A stretch of DNA of 64,000 nucleotides from Paragyromitra xinjiangensis (GCA_038503065.1 JBCAMK010000001.1:2666001-2730000), one strand, 5' to 3'; shown: positions 1 to 10,704, numbered from the stretch's first letter. Numbers and translations: made by a program. Notes: a model not told the origin generated them from the sequence alone.

Positions 1-1283
1 TATGCACAATAACGAAGCAGTTTTGATTCTTTTATGGTGTAACACTAACCTAAGAAGGTAGTTACCTCCTCGGGCTAAAAGAAACTGAGAATGGCCTTTT
101 ACTGGTGACCTGGCACAACCTGTTTATATTCAAACGACCAATCTCGAGAAGGCGACATCGAAATTTTGCCACCCACCAAAAGCTCAGGTCTCTCCTCCTG
201 AGCGACAGTAAGATACACCTAAGGAAGACATTCTATACCTCAGGTTATTGCTTGCAGTATGGATTGTGAACTGCAATACCTACTGTTGCAAACTCGCTTG
301 AGCGTTACTCTTACGTAGAGCCTCAACTGGGGGAATTTCATACATAACTTATGGGTTACACAGTACTCTGGATCTGCGAAAACGCTACACAACCAAGTTT
401 CGTCATCGCATGTACTACATGTAACCATTGATGGAAAATAGGTGCACAAATCAGTGCCCTGACTAACAATATGTAGTACAAGGCTCAGGCATAAAGTCAC
501 CGAACGGTAGGGTCGGCATGCAGCACTGGATAGCATAAGGGCGACCAATAATAGTATCATAATTTTCTGTTGAGGCATGCAGATCTTGAGCCACAAGTGG
601 CACAGTGACTTTGCCTTCGTGGCCGAGTCACTCAACCACAATGAGCGCTTTGAGATCAAGTAAAGGATAATCACAACAATAGGATGAAAATTGTAGCCTT
701 TTTTCCCTGCTTCCCTCTGAGCTCATTCATGATGTGCTTATACTAAGCAGTAAGTTTTCTATCGGTTCTTTCTTGGTTGGCAGTATTGGGGTGTGGAAGG
801 AGCCACTTGACTTGTTCTCCTCGATGTTTAGTAGTAAGATCACCTTCGCCTACTTTTGCTGCAGACCCATGCCCGTTCGCTCACCTTATGCCTGGTATTT
901 GTGAACCACGAGTGAACGAACTAGTACTCTTGCCACAGAAGGGAGGGAGGTCACGTGAAACCCACTGGGAGATGTGTTTTGTCTAGGGCGACGCTAGGCA
1001 CCTATATGATCCCTAGACATAACCTGGCACATGGCACTGGGCCTTTGTTAAGGATGTCTAATACAGCCACACAGTAAAACAGAGCGCTGGCACAGAGCGA
1101 ATGGGGCTTACCCGGTCACTGCACTGGTATAACAAGGGCATTCCCGCCGTCTGGAACTTACACCTCCATCACCTCTACATCCTCCCAAGGACGGATCCAC
1201 AACCCCTATACGATACTGTTGTGAGCACCCTCTATTCCTACGATCGGCAAGAAGTAACACTAACGCATTAATATACAGACACG
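1..1283. other. No supported gene
   Basis: Only short uninterrupted frames are present on either strand. A 144-codon frame on the minus strand (240-674) has no recognisable domain, and its sister frames are broken by stops, so I do not call it. No repeats of note are visible. The stretch leads into the broken gene that starts at 1284. Confidence 0.5.
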
Positions 1284-2326
1284 ATGGCTGACGATAACCC
1301 GAACCAGAAGAAGCGGAAGTTGAAGTGGACTACTTCTTATTCTAAAATGACCATTTTAGACGCGGGGAAGAGACTAGGCTTTTGAATCAATGAACTCCAA
1401 GGGACGTCGGCTGCTAGAATGTTAGCAAACACAAAGTATAGCTTTGGAAGAAAGTTCCCGGATGCCATCTTGAAGACCAAGGAAAAGAGGCAAATGTTAG
1501 TGACTTGATTTATGCTATCATCAGTCCAATTCTTTTCGATTTCAGATCCAGGACGGAACGCCAAGGGGTACGGTTAGAGAGGGAGAAAGATATTATATCC
1601 ACAGACAATGAGACAGGAGGCACGGAGGAATTTGTTGTGATTGATCGCATTTCGGTGGGAGAAGAAATGTTTGTCTTCATCATAGAAGCGAAGGAGGGTA
1701 CTACGTCTGGAGAGGCGTTGAAACAGTATTTGTTATCAATAAAGGATGCGAGAGACAGCAATGGTGAAGGTGAGGTGTACGGTTTCGTTACAACTAGAGA
1801 AACCTGGCGAATGCTCAAATATGACGGTGCATCATTTCAGATGTCACGCAAGATTGACGTTCTGTTTGATAGTATAGATAGAGGGAAAGAGAAAGAGCTA
1901 TAGATGAAAGATTACTCCGTCCTGGTGGACTGCATGTACGCCGCGTTGAGCAATGGAGGCATTGTGAAGACTGAAGTTGAGTACCCGGTGGAGTTCTTTC
2001 CGGGTGCGGTGACTAATTTACTATCAGTAGGCAGACTCGCGCAGTTTGGTTTACTCATGATACAATCGGTTATTCAATATTACAGGGATTCGAACCAATC
2101 AAGATATAAGGCGAATAAGGTGAGAAACAGCATCAATAGTTCGAAAACTCCTCCAAATGGCTTGATCAACGAAGTGGCGGTGTTATATCACCGCCTTGAG
2201 TCTTGCTCACCCAATAGGACATCCCCATTCATCAGGATCCTTGTATCATTGAATACCCGTGTAAGCGAGGGCACCACAGTTAGCAATAATAAATATTTGC
2301 CAAGCCAGTGCCAAGTGATAAGATGA
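1284..2326 (+). pseudogene. Broken fungal gene, PD-(D/E)XK-like IEAK domain
   Basis: An ATG at 1284 opens a basic N-terminus (MADDNPNQKKRKLKW) that stops at TGA 1383-1385. The same frame resumes afterwards and then must shift by one base near 1490 to join a well-preserved block running to 1900. That block contains the motif FVFIIEAKEG followed by GEVYGFVTTRETWRMLKYDG. A TAG at 1901-1903 then interrupts the frame directly before MKDYSVLVDCMYAALSNGG, where a Trp codon (TGG to TAG) would restore continuity; beyond about 2000 the sequence degenerates. The acidic residue plus E-x-K following a hydrophobic strand resembles the core of restriction-endonuclease-like folds, and I believe this is a lineage-expanded fungal family of unknown function. 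That fold assignment is inference. Two stops and at least one frameshift make it non-functional. Confidence 0.55.
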
Positions 2327-2604
2327 GAGAATCAAATCTAATCTATTAGTACCTTAAGTACTCGGGTCATGAGTGTGGAGATTAGGATTTCCTGCTGTGG
2401 GGTCACCATAGAAAAATTGTGAGACCTGTTCCCATATCTTGACCCCAGCACTCTCGAACCCCACAACTTTTAAAGCTCCACAACAAACAAACCCCCTAAA
2501 ATACAGCGGAAAAACCAACCTAGTAATGTAGCCCGCCAAGTATACCCTTCAATCATGGCAGGCCAAAACCCCATTCACACGTCGAACTTTTACGTAAATC
2601 GACA

Positions 2605-2617
2605 CGTCGCGAAAAGC
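2605..2617 (+). repeat. Left end core inverted motif
   Basis: CGTCGCGAAAAGC, a perfect 13-bp inverted match to 15568-15580. Sequence just outside it (TTACGTAAATCGACA) only loosely resembles the rc of the right flank, so the true terminus may lie a few tens of bases further out. Confidence 0.5.
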
Positions 2618-2645
2618 TTGATTTGCTACCACCCGCCTTTTGCGT

Positions 2646-2676
2646 GTTACCATAGCCTTTGACACGCTATGGTAAC
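2646..2676. repeat. Perfect 10-bp hairpin
   Basis: GTTACCATAG (2646-2655) and CTATGGTAAC (2667-2676) are exact reverse complements around an 11-nt loop. It lies about 30 bp inside the left inverted core and could be a subterminal structure of the element. Confidence 0.6.
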
Positions 2677-2924
2677 AAAAATAGGCGAAATAGGCGAAAA
2701 CGACCAATCGAGCTTTTTAATGTCTATCAAGAGACAACCAAAAGCATATCCCATGTTTTTCATTTGCTTTGACCGTGCTTTTACCGTGCTTTCACCGTGC
2801 TTTCAATAAGCTTTGACAGCCAATAGGTAAACTATCGAGACCTTTGGAAATGTAACTTGCGCGGCTCCTCGAAGCCATTCTGTAGATTCCCTGTACGCGA
2901 TGATAGTCCTAGGAAGCATTCTTG

Positions 2925-3075
2925 TACGCTGTCGAGTGAATTGGGAGGCTTTGTGTACACTTCTGAGCGTGTGTTGGGAGGCTTTGTGTACGTGATGATA
3001 GTCTTTTGGGAGCGTTCTCGTACACTGTCGAGGGAATTGGGAAGCTTTGTATATCTTCGGAGCGTGTTTTAGGAG
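2925..3075 (+). repeat. Subterminal direct repeats, left end
   Basis: Two or three imperfect copies of a unit containing TGTACGCTGTCGAGTGAATT, GGGAGGCTTTGTGTAC and TCTGAGCGTGT follow each other. The same GGGAGGCTTTGTGT motif is found inverted at 15390-15403 at the opposite end of the element. Confidence 0.55.
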
Positions 3076-3179
3076 GCTTCGTGTAATGCCTTAACGATAG
3101 TCTTCTCAGTGTTCTCAAATCTCTCTAATTGTCATTTCGTATACTACTCTGACGCTGTCAGAGTGATACATTGCGCCCG

Positions 3180-3280
3180 AGATTATATTTATTTCTTCTA
3201 TTCTCTCGCTACGCTATGCTATCGCTATCTACGCTAATCTACGCTAATCTACGCTAATCTATCATTCTATTCTACGCTGT
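3180..3280. repeat. CTACGCTAAT microsatellite
   Basis: The stretch contains runs of ATCTACGCTA units (three consecutive ATCTACGCTA copies near 3222-3255) with related CGCTATGCTATCG words on either side. Confidence 0.7.
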
Positions 3281-3308
3281 AATATACTTTCCCTAAATCC
3301 CATTCCCA

Positions 3309-4327
3309 TCAACAGCCGTCACCAGAATCATCGCTATCGTCCGCAAGCAAATCCACCTCCGGGTTCCACACCACCGCCGGTTTCCCTCCATCGCCACTCT
3401 CCCATCCCGATAACCCGTTTACCTCCCTTAGGTGGATGCGGAGGATAATTCGCTGCGATTCTTTCGGTATTGTGTTCCACTGATTGGTATACTCATCGTA
3501 GACCCCTTCGCCTTGCAATCAGCTCTGATAATTGTACAATATCCCCCGTCGTGCAGACTCTGACGCGCAGACTCTGACATGCCGACTCGACATGCCGACT
3601 CTGACGTTCCGACTCTGACGTTCCGAATGGACACGGTATACACACAGGCTCACCTTTAAACGTCCCTCCTTCAAAGTTTTTCCTAAGATACTCCCCGAAG
3701 ACCAATTGTCAAGAGCGTACCGGATAGCTACTGTCGCTAAAAACCAAGCGCCGCTGGGCTAATCTCGTCGCTATATTTTCGGGTGTGAGGTCGGCGATGC
3801 ATATGTTTTTTTTTGCCGTACCAGCACCGTGAATTACATTAGCGATTGCGAAATGGCAAAACATTTTCTTCGGGACCTGTGTTCGGGTTAAGACTCTACT
3901 GTGATCTGAAGGACGAGCGGTTAAGAAACTACTGGTAACTCGCCTTTTTCTTCATCCGAAAAGTGGAAACGATGACTGTTATCGCGTATAAGCCTACGAA
4001 CGCGATTAAGGAGGTCGTCTCCCTTCAATGTATCAAGGCCGTACACCTTACAAACACACTCCCTACCGCTTCGGCAAAGTACACTCGGGAGGTTGATATA
4101 CGGTCTGCCAACTTTATGCCGAGCCTCAGTGTCAGCCTCCACTAACTGCGTACAGGAAAGGAAGGTTGATACCATGTGAATTTCGGTATCGCCGATCTCG
4201 CCGAGTCGAATCGATCGCCCGATTCCCCATACGCCTCTCGAAACACAGAAACAGCCATCATCTCCTGCACGTCTGGCGGGGTAGGGGTTTTCCGTCTGTA
4301 TTCATAGTACGAATATATCTCTTGCAA
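3309..4327 (-). pseudogene. Decayed multi-exon hypothetical gene in the element
   Basis: Three minus-strand coding-like blocks lie in order. The first starts at ATG 4327 (MQEIYSYYEYRRKTP). The second, overlapping it in another frame near 4142-4175, reads through EARHKVGRPYINLPSV to 3921. The last (3518-3309) reads YDEYTNQWNTIPKESQRIIL and ends SDDSGDGC before a stop. The first two require a frameshift to join, because the overlap is too short for an intron. The last two are separated by non-coding sequence carrying an array of the TGTCAGAGT minisatellite at 3547-3632, with a plausible acceptor (TTGCAAG) at its 3' side. I recognise no domain. Composition and the ordered frames suggest a former gene of the element, but this is inference. 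Confidence 0.3.
3547..3632 (-). repeat. TGTCAGAGT/TGTCGAGT minisatellite array
   Basis: On the minus strand, units such as GTCAGAGTCGGAAC, GTCAGAGTCGGCAT and GTCGAGTCGGCAT follow each other about every 14-16 bases. The array sits in a probable intron of the decayed gene at 3309-4327. Confidence 0.75.
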
Positions 4328-4868
4328 TTGACCAGTTGGGATTAAGGCCTCACCTCTATCCCTCAGTGTGCTCTATTTTTCTCTTGTCCCGTGATCTTGC
4401 CTCACTAGGCGGGACCGAGTCTGACAGCGTCGAGGCCGACCTCCTTTTTCGGAAATTGCTGCCGGCATAGCTACCGCTCCCATTACTATCGTGTCCACTG
4501 CTTGAAGACAAATTGGAAACGGAGGACTATCGGTATGAGTAAGCCCAATGTCGAGTAAATGTCAGAGTTGAAGCCGATGCAGGGTACATATCCTATTTGA
4601 AGGGGATAGCTTATGGAGTCCAATAGACTTCCTCACAAAGGCGGTTGAAATGGGGTCGGAGTTCTATTGGAAGAGTATAGCAAGTACGGCCCGGAAGAAT
4701 CATCATCACTTCTAGTTGCCCCCAAGTCCTCAAAATCTCCTGATCTGGGCTTTGCTGAATGCTGGGGAGCGGGGTGCAGGGAGTTAAGTCTAGCTCTCTC
4801 GGACTCCGGCTGCACATGGCGGATGTTGGGTAGCGGTGACAGCAACTGGAGGAGACGATAGTATGCTT

Positions 4869-5255
4869 TCAGGGCTCGGTTTGGGGTGTCTGCGAAGGGG
4901 GAGGAAGAGTAGGGGGAGGAGGTGGCGGAGTAGGGGGAGGAGGTGGCGGAGTAGGAGGAGGAGGAGGAGGAGGTGGCATGGTAGAAGGTTCGAAAGGAGT
5001 AGCTGGCACCAAAATGTTGGAACTTGCGAGAACATCTGCCCCCGTCGCCGTGTCAGAGTCGTACTCGACTGGCTGGCTGCCTGGCTGTCTGGTAGTGTCA
5101 GGGCAGTGGTGGCCCTTCGACGTGTCGACGCGTGACCACCCGAGGTTTTCTCGAAACTCTGCCACGTCTGCTGTCAGTATTTGTAGACGACGATGCAGCT
5201 GAATTACGCGTCTTTCGTTGTGTATCAGGGTATATTCTTGACTTTTTGGAGGCAT
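4869..5255 (-). CDS. Proline-rich hypothetical protein (possibly fragment)
   Basis: From ATG 5255 a 128-residue frame begins MPPKSQEYTLIHNERRVIQL, continues through an acidic/polar middle, and ends in a long run of Pro interrupted by Thr (GGAGGA-type purine tract on the plus strand, 4905-4977) before TGA at 4869. The N-terminal ~45 residues could form a helix; the rest is low complexity. Further minus-strand frames downstream to 4611 may be additional exons, but I could not choose between two competing frames. No family is recognised. It could be the N-terminal exon of the decayed gene at 3309-4327, since it lies upstream on the same strand. Confidence 0.3.
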   Translation of the reverse strand: MPPKSQEYTLIHNERRVIQLHRRLQILTADVAEFRENLGWSRVDTSKGHHCPDTTRQPGSQPVEYDSDTATGADVLASSNILVPATPFEPSTMPPPPPPPPTPPPPPPTPPPPPPTLPPPSQTPQTEP

Positions 5256-5489
5256 GGCGAGGATGTTTAATACAAATACAATCAAGGGGGGGAAACAAGG
5301 GTGAGGGGGCGAAACAGGGGGGTGAAGGCAGTAATGCAAGGCTATGATGGTTGGTAGAAGAGGAGAGGGATCGTAAGAAGAAAGGGGGATAGATAAAGGG
5401 GATCCACGGTACTGGGAGGCCTGAGACCGCGGAGCTGGAAGGATCTGCGACGCTAGCTCAAGTCGAATATCATGTCTTCTCACTCGAAA

Positions 5490-6012
5490 AACCTTCCTAT
5501 TCCTCCCAATAAATACAAATTTGCAGTACTCCGAGCCCGTCCCCATAGTAAAAGTAAACCCTCCGCCACATAATAAAGATAACCCATGGAAAAAACAGAA
5601 ACGAAATAAAGAAAACCAAAAATATGCCCCCGATACCCGTCCCATACCGATAGTAATATCCTGACAAAATAAGAAGGAAACTGATACCCGACGGCGCAAC
5701 TCGACAGAATAGGAGGTCTGACAAATATCGAGTCAGCCGCCTGTTTCGAGCTCATCGGCTCAGGACAAAACTAGTAAGAAAACGAATACCCATATCCCCG
5801 ATACCCGTAACAAAGCAGCACCAGACAAAAGAAAAGAAAACCAATACCCTGTCCCCCGATACCCATCCCGTACCCATACCGTACCCATACCGTACCCATA
5901 GTAATACCCGAACAAAACAAGAAAGAAAACCAATACCCATATCCTAACCGGCGCAACTCGACAGAATAGAAGTCTGACGAGTGCCGAGTCAGTCCTCTAT
6001 TTCGAGCTCATC
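5490..6012. repeat. ~255-bp tandem duplication with CCCGTAC-type pentamers
   Basis: Two adjacent units end in nearly the same 60-bp block: GCGCAACTCGACAGAATA at 5694 and again at 5951, each followed by a TTTCGAGCTCATC string. The upstream parts of both units are AT-rich with GATACCCGT/CCCATACCGT words. The second block contains the last codons of the helicase relic (ELEIED then stop), so its 3' end has been copied downstream. Confidence 0.65.
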
Positions 6013-6519
6013 TGGGCCCCCGCGTCCAATAATCTGGTCTCTTAAAACCGCTGGAGGTATCTTGCCGATCAACGTGTCAAAGACCTCGTCTGTGTCTGCT
6101 ATTCCCCCAAGGCTCTCCATAATTCCCCATGCATATAGCATAGGGCTCTGGCGCTCCCGCTGGGCCTTCTCGATCAATGTATCGATCGTTTGGAGATTAA
6201 CTAGACGCTCGGTGTTTTGCTCTTCCTTTTGCCCGATGCGGCGGACCCGACTCCATGCCTGATGCTCCGATGCATAGGAAAGACCTTGCTCTACCATGAT
6301 GGTATCCGAGCATTGATAGTGAAGATTGATGCCCTCGTTGCTGCAGAGATAGGAGAGGACCAGAACGTCGATGTCCTTGGTTTTATTGAATGAATCCTTT
6401 ATTTTGTCACGATTCTTATTGCTTAGACCACTGTAGACAGCGAAGCAGGTAATCCCGAGCAGTCGAACGTACTAGTTTTATGTTAGAACATGATCGAGCG
6501 ATTAAGAGATCAAGTGGGG

Positions 6520-6612
6520 CCGACGCCGACGCCAACACTGACGCTGACGCCAACACTGACACTGACGCTGACGCCAACACTGACACTGACACTGACACTG
6601 ACACTGACAGAA
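6520..6612 (-). repeat. Minisatellite inside helicase intron
   Basis: Minus-strand reading gives consecutive GTCAGT and GTTGGC units (GTGTCAGTGTCAGTGTTGGC). The whole array lies inside the intron 6472-6622, immediately after its GTAAGTAG donor. Confidence 0.8.
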
Positions 6613-8017
6613 GGCTACTTACTTCTTGAATTAGCCATTGCGACAGAGGCCAATAGACCCACAATATAACCTTCTTCCCGCCCAAAGTGACCAATTCGTG
6701 CAATCGATCTTTGAGTCGACCCAATTTTGGACTGCAGAATTCCATTGCCCGGACCATATCCTCATCGCTCATGTTGGCCATAGATTCCGGGTAGAAATCT
6801 GTTCCCCTGTCCGGCATTTGCTCGCGGAACTTCGTCAGCAGAGATTTCACCTTCAAACGGTGTGGACGGCCTTCATCCGCCCGGTCCTTGCTGAATAAGT
6901 TCTCCGTGGAAAACTCCTCGGCAAAGGAAGCATAGGCAAGCAAAGGGGACAATGAAACCAAACGAATATAACGCCAACGGGGGCCAAATTTATGGCCTGG
7001 AATTGGCGCTTGCTGCCCTTCTGCTATTGACCTGCCAAAAGAAGCGCGTATTTGGCATAATTGTCGACTAGGAAGGAATAAACATCCTTGGATCCGTCAT
7101 CTGCGAACTGCAGGCGAGTGGTGACAGTCTTCATGACGGGTATATCGATAATCGAACTACCCGAAACGGAATCCTGCCGACCATCGAGCGGCGTGAGTAT
7201 CAGAGTACGCAAAATCTCTTGCGCATATCCTCCCACTATCCGCAGGGAGTCTGACAAATGTTGCCGCTGGCTCGGGGTGATCATTCCTGTGCGCTGGAGG
7301 TCTTGCAACTTCGATGCATTATTGAGATTGCCCCGTATAAAGCGTTCCTGCGCTTGTTGTCAAGTGGACATAAGAGCATGTGCCTTATAATCCCGAACGG
7401 ATCTGCGACAGGAGTAAAGGCTGCATCCAGATTATTTCCGTCCTCATTTGGGTCGATCAGGGTTTTGGAGCTCACGCTCCTAACTCGATGTCGTGTTTAT
7501 TGGCAAACGTATTTGGGGGCAGGTTGTCCGATAGCCACTCAGGCCGTTGTAGGAACCGACATACCCACCGGAGGTCTGACATGGTACTTACTAGAGGGTG
7601 GCCGTTAACATCCATTTGGCCTCTGGATTTAGCGAGTCCAAATTTTTTGACCACATTGCCATGGCATTGTTTGGGTCGCTGCGGGAAAGTAATCCTGTGG
7701 TGGGGCTAATGACGCCTGCTGGGGGGGCGCCGGACACTCGGAAGCGATGAGCTTCGTCGAGTACTAAACTGTGAAGAAGCAAGTCTTCAGTACTGCAAAA
7801 TCTTCGGCCCCGGAAGTCCTTGGTGTTCCAACGTTTCATCAACGTTTCGCTGTGGTAATGATGACATGGCGCCACGGGAATTTGCTGGCAGAGTTGATTT
7901 GGTGCCAAGCCCTCCTATCGAAAAAGTGTTGCCGTAGTGGAGAATCGGAGTGAGTAGAGTGTTCTTACGAATTGCCTCTTGCCATTCCGAAATCATTGGA
8001 ACCGGACTAAAGATCAC

Positions 8018-8056
8018 AAACGTCAGAGTCAGTACTGACAGTGTCGAGTGAGTGTC
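8018..8056 (-). repeat. TGTCAGAGT/TGTCGAGT array in helicase intron
   Basis: Plus-strand words GTCAGAGTCAGTACTGACAG and GTCGAGTGAGTGTCG lie just inside the acceptor side (minus GATCTTTAG) of the intron that separates motif I (donor near 8335) from the downstream helicase exon beginning near 8004. Confidence 0.7.
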
Positions 8057-8562
8057 GTAGTTATTGGTACCAGATTATCAACGTCGGTCCCATGAAGATC
8101 TTATCCGGTTCCCGCTTCATATCTCCCTCCTTGAGTGTCCCTTCCCTTTTGGATCGTTCGTAGGTCCCGAGAGCCTGCTGGTAGAATTCGTAGTCAAGTT
8201 TTCTTTGGACAGACGTCTTCGTACTCATGAGCTTGAATACACAGTAGTCCCAGCAGTGTCATTGTCTGGTTGGTCCGAGTCAGGAATAAGAAATAATATC
8301 GTAGCTGATGTGGAACGGTTTGATTGAACACTTACTTTACCCGCGCCACACAGTCATCAGCGAGAGTCCCCCATATGCTTAAACCCTCTTCCTTTTCCTT
8401 CATCCAATTGATGCCGATTATCTGGTGGTCCATAAATTTGAATGGAGGTTTGATCAATGGAAAAGCCCGTGTCGCCGGGTCTATGCCAAGGCAGTGAACG
8501 ACTCTTGGAGATTCTCCTTTGGAAGATCTCGTTATCCAGATTCTGCGCAACCTAAATTAAAC

Positions 8563-8605
8563 GCCGACTGTCGAGTGTACTGTCGAGTGGGTTGTCAGAG
8601 CATGA
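8563..8605 (-). repeat. TGTCGAG array upstream of helicase motif I exon
   Basis: Plus-strand words CTGTCGAGTGTACTGTCGAG and GGGTTGTCAGAGC. On the minus strand they end about 15 bases before a TTTAATTTAG acceptor that precedes the exon encoding FMDHQIIGINW. Confidence 0.7.
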
Positions 8606-8884
8606 CTCGTACCATTCAACACTAGCTGTATCTCCTTCGGCGTCATCGGGCCCTTCCTTCCAGAATCATCTCCAGTCTCACCAAGAACTATTTTATCGAA
8701 TGGAGCCCGGCAATTAGATCAAAGTCGGCATCTGTGTTGATCGAACCTTCGGCCTGGGTTTAACCTGGCTGTCAGGCCCGCCCGGCCAATGCCGGTGAGA
8801 CGCCGCGTGGGTTTCACTATTTCACCGATATCTGGTTCCGACTGCGAACTGGCCGAATCTTCGCCGCTATCCGCCGGTGGGTTA

Positions 8885-9030
8885 TCCCCCCTCCCCCTCC
8901 TCCCCCCTTCCTCCCCCCTTCCTCCTTCCCTTCCTCCCCCTCCCCTCCTTCTGCTTCCCCTTCCTCCAGCTGCGCCCTGATCCTCCCCTCCCCTCCCTTC
9001 CTCCCTCTCGCTTCCTTCCCTTCGCCTGCG
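8885..9030. repeat. Long polypyrimidine/polypurine tract
   Basis: About 145 bp are almost purely C and T on the plus strand with few interruptions. A second tract of CTCTCC repeats lies at 9243-9278. On the minus strand they would encode Gly/Glu/Lys/Arg-rich low-complexity sequence. Confidence 0.8.
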
Positions 9031-10194
9031 CCCTGATCTTCTGTTTCATCCTCCATCGGGTCCTGCTCATCAATGGGTGTGGGTGTTCTAGCAGCCAGGC
9101 CTGATTGCCTAGCCGGGTTGCGCGCGGGGATAGCGTCTCCTGGGGCCGGTCAGGCATTTCAACATCTTGATCTTCAGGAGCCTTCGTTGCCGTGCGAAGG
9201 TTTGCCACTCTGCTGGTGGATCGCCGGAGGCTTTGGTCGGTCCTCTCCTCTCCCTCTCCCTCTCCCTCTCCCTCTCCTCATTGTCTGCGGTATCGTTGTT
9301 TTCGTCCTGCGCTGCCGACTCGACACTGACACATGGGAGGTGCTGGGGCTGGAGCTGGAGCTTGTGGAGCGGTCGTGAGTGATACCATTAAGATCCCCAC
9401 GCGGCTAGCATTGGATACAGCAAACTCCCAATCCGCCTCTGTAAGCTCATAATCGTCCGTATCAAACTTCGGTTGCGGTGATGGCGTGGTGCTGGCCAAG
9501 TACTGAGCGACTCGTAACCCAAGGAAAGATAGGCCATATTCGGTCTCTACCCAGCGCTCGAAGTCACCCCAATACTGCAGGCGGCGTTGGATGTTTGCCT
9601 GAAACTTTAGGGCGCTCCTTTTCGGCACTTCCGGTGGGTGATTATCCCATACCATTTGAAGATCGACTCGTTTCTCAATCGTGGGTTCCGGATCTCCACG
9701 GTCTTCCACTCGAATCCTGCTGCGTGGTGGGCTCCCAGAGTCTCGCTGGGATGGAGCTGTACGGGCTGCAGGGACGGCATCGCGCCTTGCCAAAGTTCGA
9801 GACCGAGAAGTACTCCTAGCACCAGTGCTTCTTCTAGCACCGACCTGGGTCGAAGGAGAGGCTTGAGAGGTAGAAGGGGCCCGGGTTGCTGGCCTTCTCG
9901 CACTTGAGGTGGCGGTCGAAGGAGTGGCAGACGAAGAAGTGCCTGCGGTTCCTGATCGTCGAGATGCCCTTGGAGTAGTAGCTACAGAAGCCGGAGCTGG
10001 AGCCGCTGGCCGTCTCGGGGTGGCAGCCGGGGTGCCGCCACTGCGTACGGCCTGCCGAGCAGACAGCCTAGAACCCGATGGGCATCGCGAATATCGTTGA
10101 GAACTACGGGGTCATTGGGACCAAGAGCAAAAAAACCCGAGCACCATCGACTAGGCCCTCGAGTATGGTCATATATTCCTATTTATATCAAGAG

Positions 10195-10252
10195 ATGTCG
10201 AGTGTGCGATGTCGAGATAACCGATGTCAGAGTACGTGATGTCAGAGTGGGT
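10195..10252 (+). repeat. TGTCGAG/TGTCAGAGT array
   Basis: Four units: GATGTCGAGTGTGC, GATGTCGAGATAACC, GATGTCAGAGTACGT and GATGTCAGAGTGGGT. Both motif variants alternate in the same array, just downstream (on the minus strand) of a GTATATC donor. Confidence 0.8.
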
Positions 10253-10704
10253 GTTTAGATTGATATACCTGAAGTTTTCCCACAGGTTGCTGGCCGGCGG
10301 GGACAATATTCCTTGTGGTAACTTGCGCTAGTGAAGGCGACTGAGCAGTGGGATACTTCGTCTTCCATGCTACTAGCTCAAACGGCATCGGTAACAGCAT
10401 CTGAGCGAGAAATTCCTGCGTCTCCGACTTGTCCAACTTAAAGGCAGTTCTCACATTTTCGACGGTATAATTAGATGCGGCTATCGGCCACTCTCGAATA
10501 TTACCACCTGCTTGTGCCATTGTCAAGTCGCTATCAGAGTAGGTATGCTAGTGCTGTCAAAGAAGTCGCTTGGGTGGAGGACTCGGATAGGCGAGTATAG
10601 ACTTGCAGCTAGCCGGGCGAGCGGTCTCTTTATATACATAGCGGGGTATAGTCCTCTGACGTTGATTGTTCGATGTCTCTGATGCCCAAATGCTGCTTCC
10701 CGAG

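Larger units (their letters stand above)
5989..8625 (-). pseudogene. SNF2-family DNA helicase relic
   Basis: Read on the minus strand, the helicase motifs appear in the right order. FMDHQIIGINWMKEKEEG then LADD, the start of motif I, lies near 8340-8430. LVLDEAHRFR (DEAH codons at 7748-7759) is followed by WMLTATL (about 7600-7620). HMLLCPLDNKR lies near 7370, then WRYIRLVSLSPLLAYASF and SDEDMVRAMEFCSPKL. The C-terminal helicase lobe includes QAWSRVRRIGQ (6229-6261) and ends ELEIED at 5989. One intron is clear: 6472-6622 with GTAAGTAG donor and CTAG acceptor restores VILWVYWPLSQWLIQE to YVRLLGITCFAVYSG. Elsewhere frames must be changed without an intron, for example at IITT/ETLMKRWN near 7850 and around 7590, so the gene is broken. 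SNF2 proteins are ATP-driven nucleosome/DNA translocases; here it is probably cargo or an accessory gene of the element. Confidence 0.7.
8789..10526 (-). pseudogene. Probable upstream exons of helicase or a linked gene
   Basis: Minus-strand coding-like blocks in order. An ATG block from 10526 (MTMAQAGGNIREWPIAASNY, then FKLDKSETQEFLAQMLLPMP) runs to about 10268 and ends at a GTATATC donor. Then comes an open frame from about 10110 to 9392, rich in Ser/Ala/Thr/Arg at first and then containing VDLQMVWDNHPPEVPKR and RLQYWGDFERWVETEYGLSF. Then follows an acidic/Gly-rich block near 9060-8880 (IDEQDPMEDETEDQG). The blocks are separated by sequence carrying the TGTCAGAGT minisatellite (10195-10252, 9318-9335). 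They may be the N-terminus of the SNF2 relic or an independent gene; frames are uncertain in the low-complexity parts. No domain recognised. Confidence 0.35.

Noticed and set aside
240..674. 144-codon minus-strand frame
   Set aside because: No domain, signal peptide or splice context; a neighbouring frame shows a short protein-like string (NYDTIIGRPYAIQ) but has several stops. Not enough to call a gene.
2080..2100. tRNA B-box-like word GGTTCGAATCC (minus strand)
   Set aside because: No acceptor, D or anticodon stem can be folded around it; it lies in the decayed end of a protein gene.
5838..5902. CCCGTACCCATAC tract as a telomeric repeat
   Set aside because: The unit length varies and it is internal to a duplicated block; it does not match common fungal telomere repeats such as TTAGGG.
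5460..5960. Overlapping minus-strand frames rich in Phe/Tyr/Gly over the CCCGTAC repeats
   Set aside because: They follow the repeat periodicity, overlap each other in several frames and have no domain; simple-sequence artefacts.
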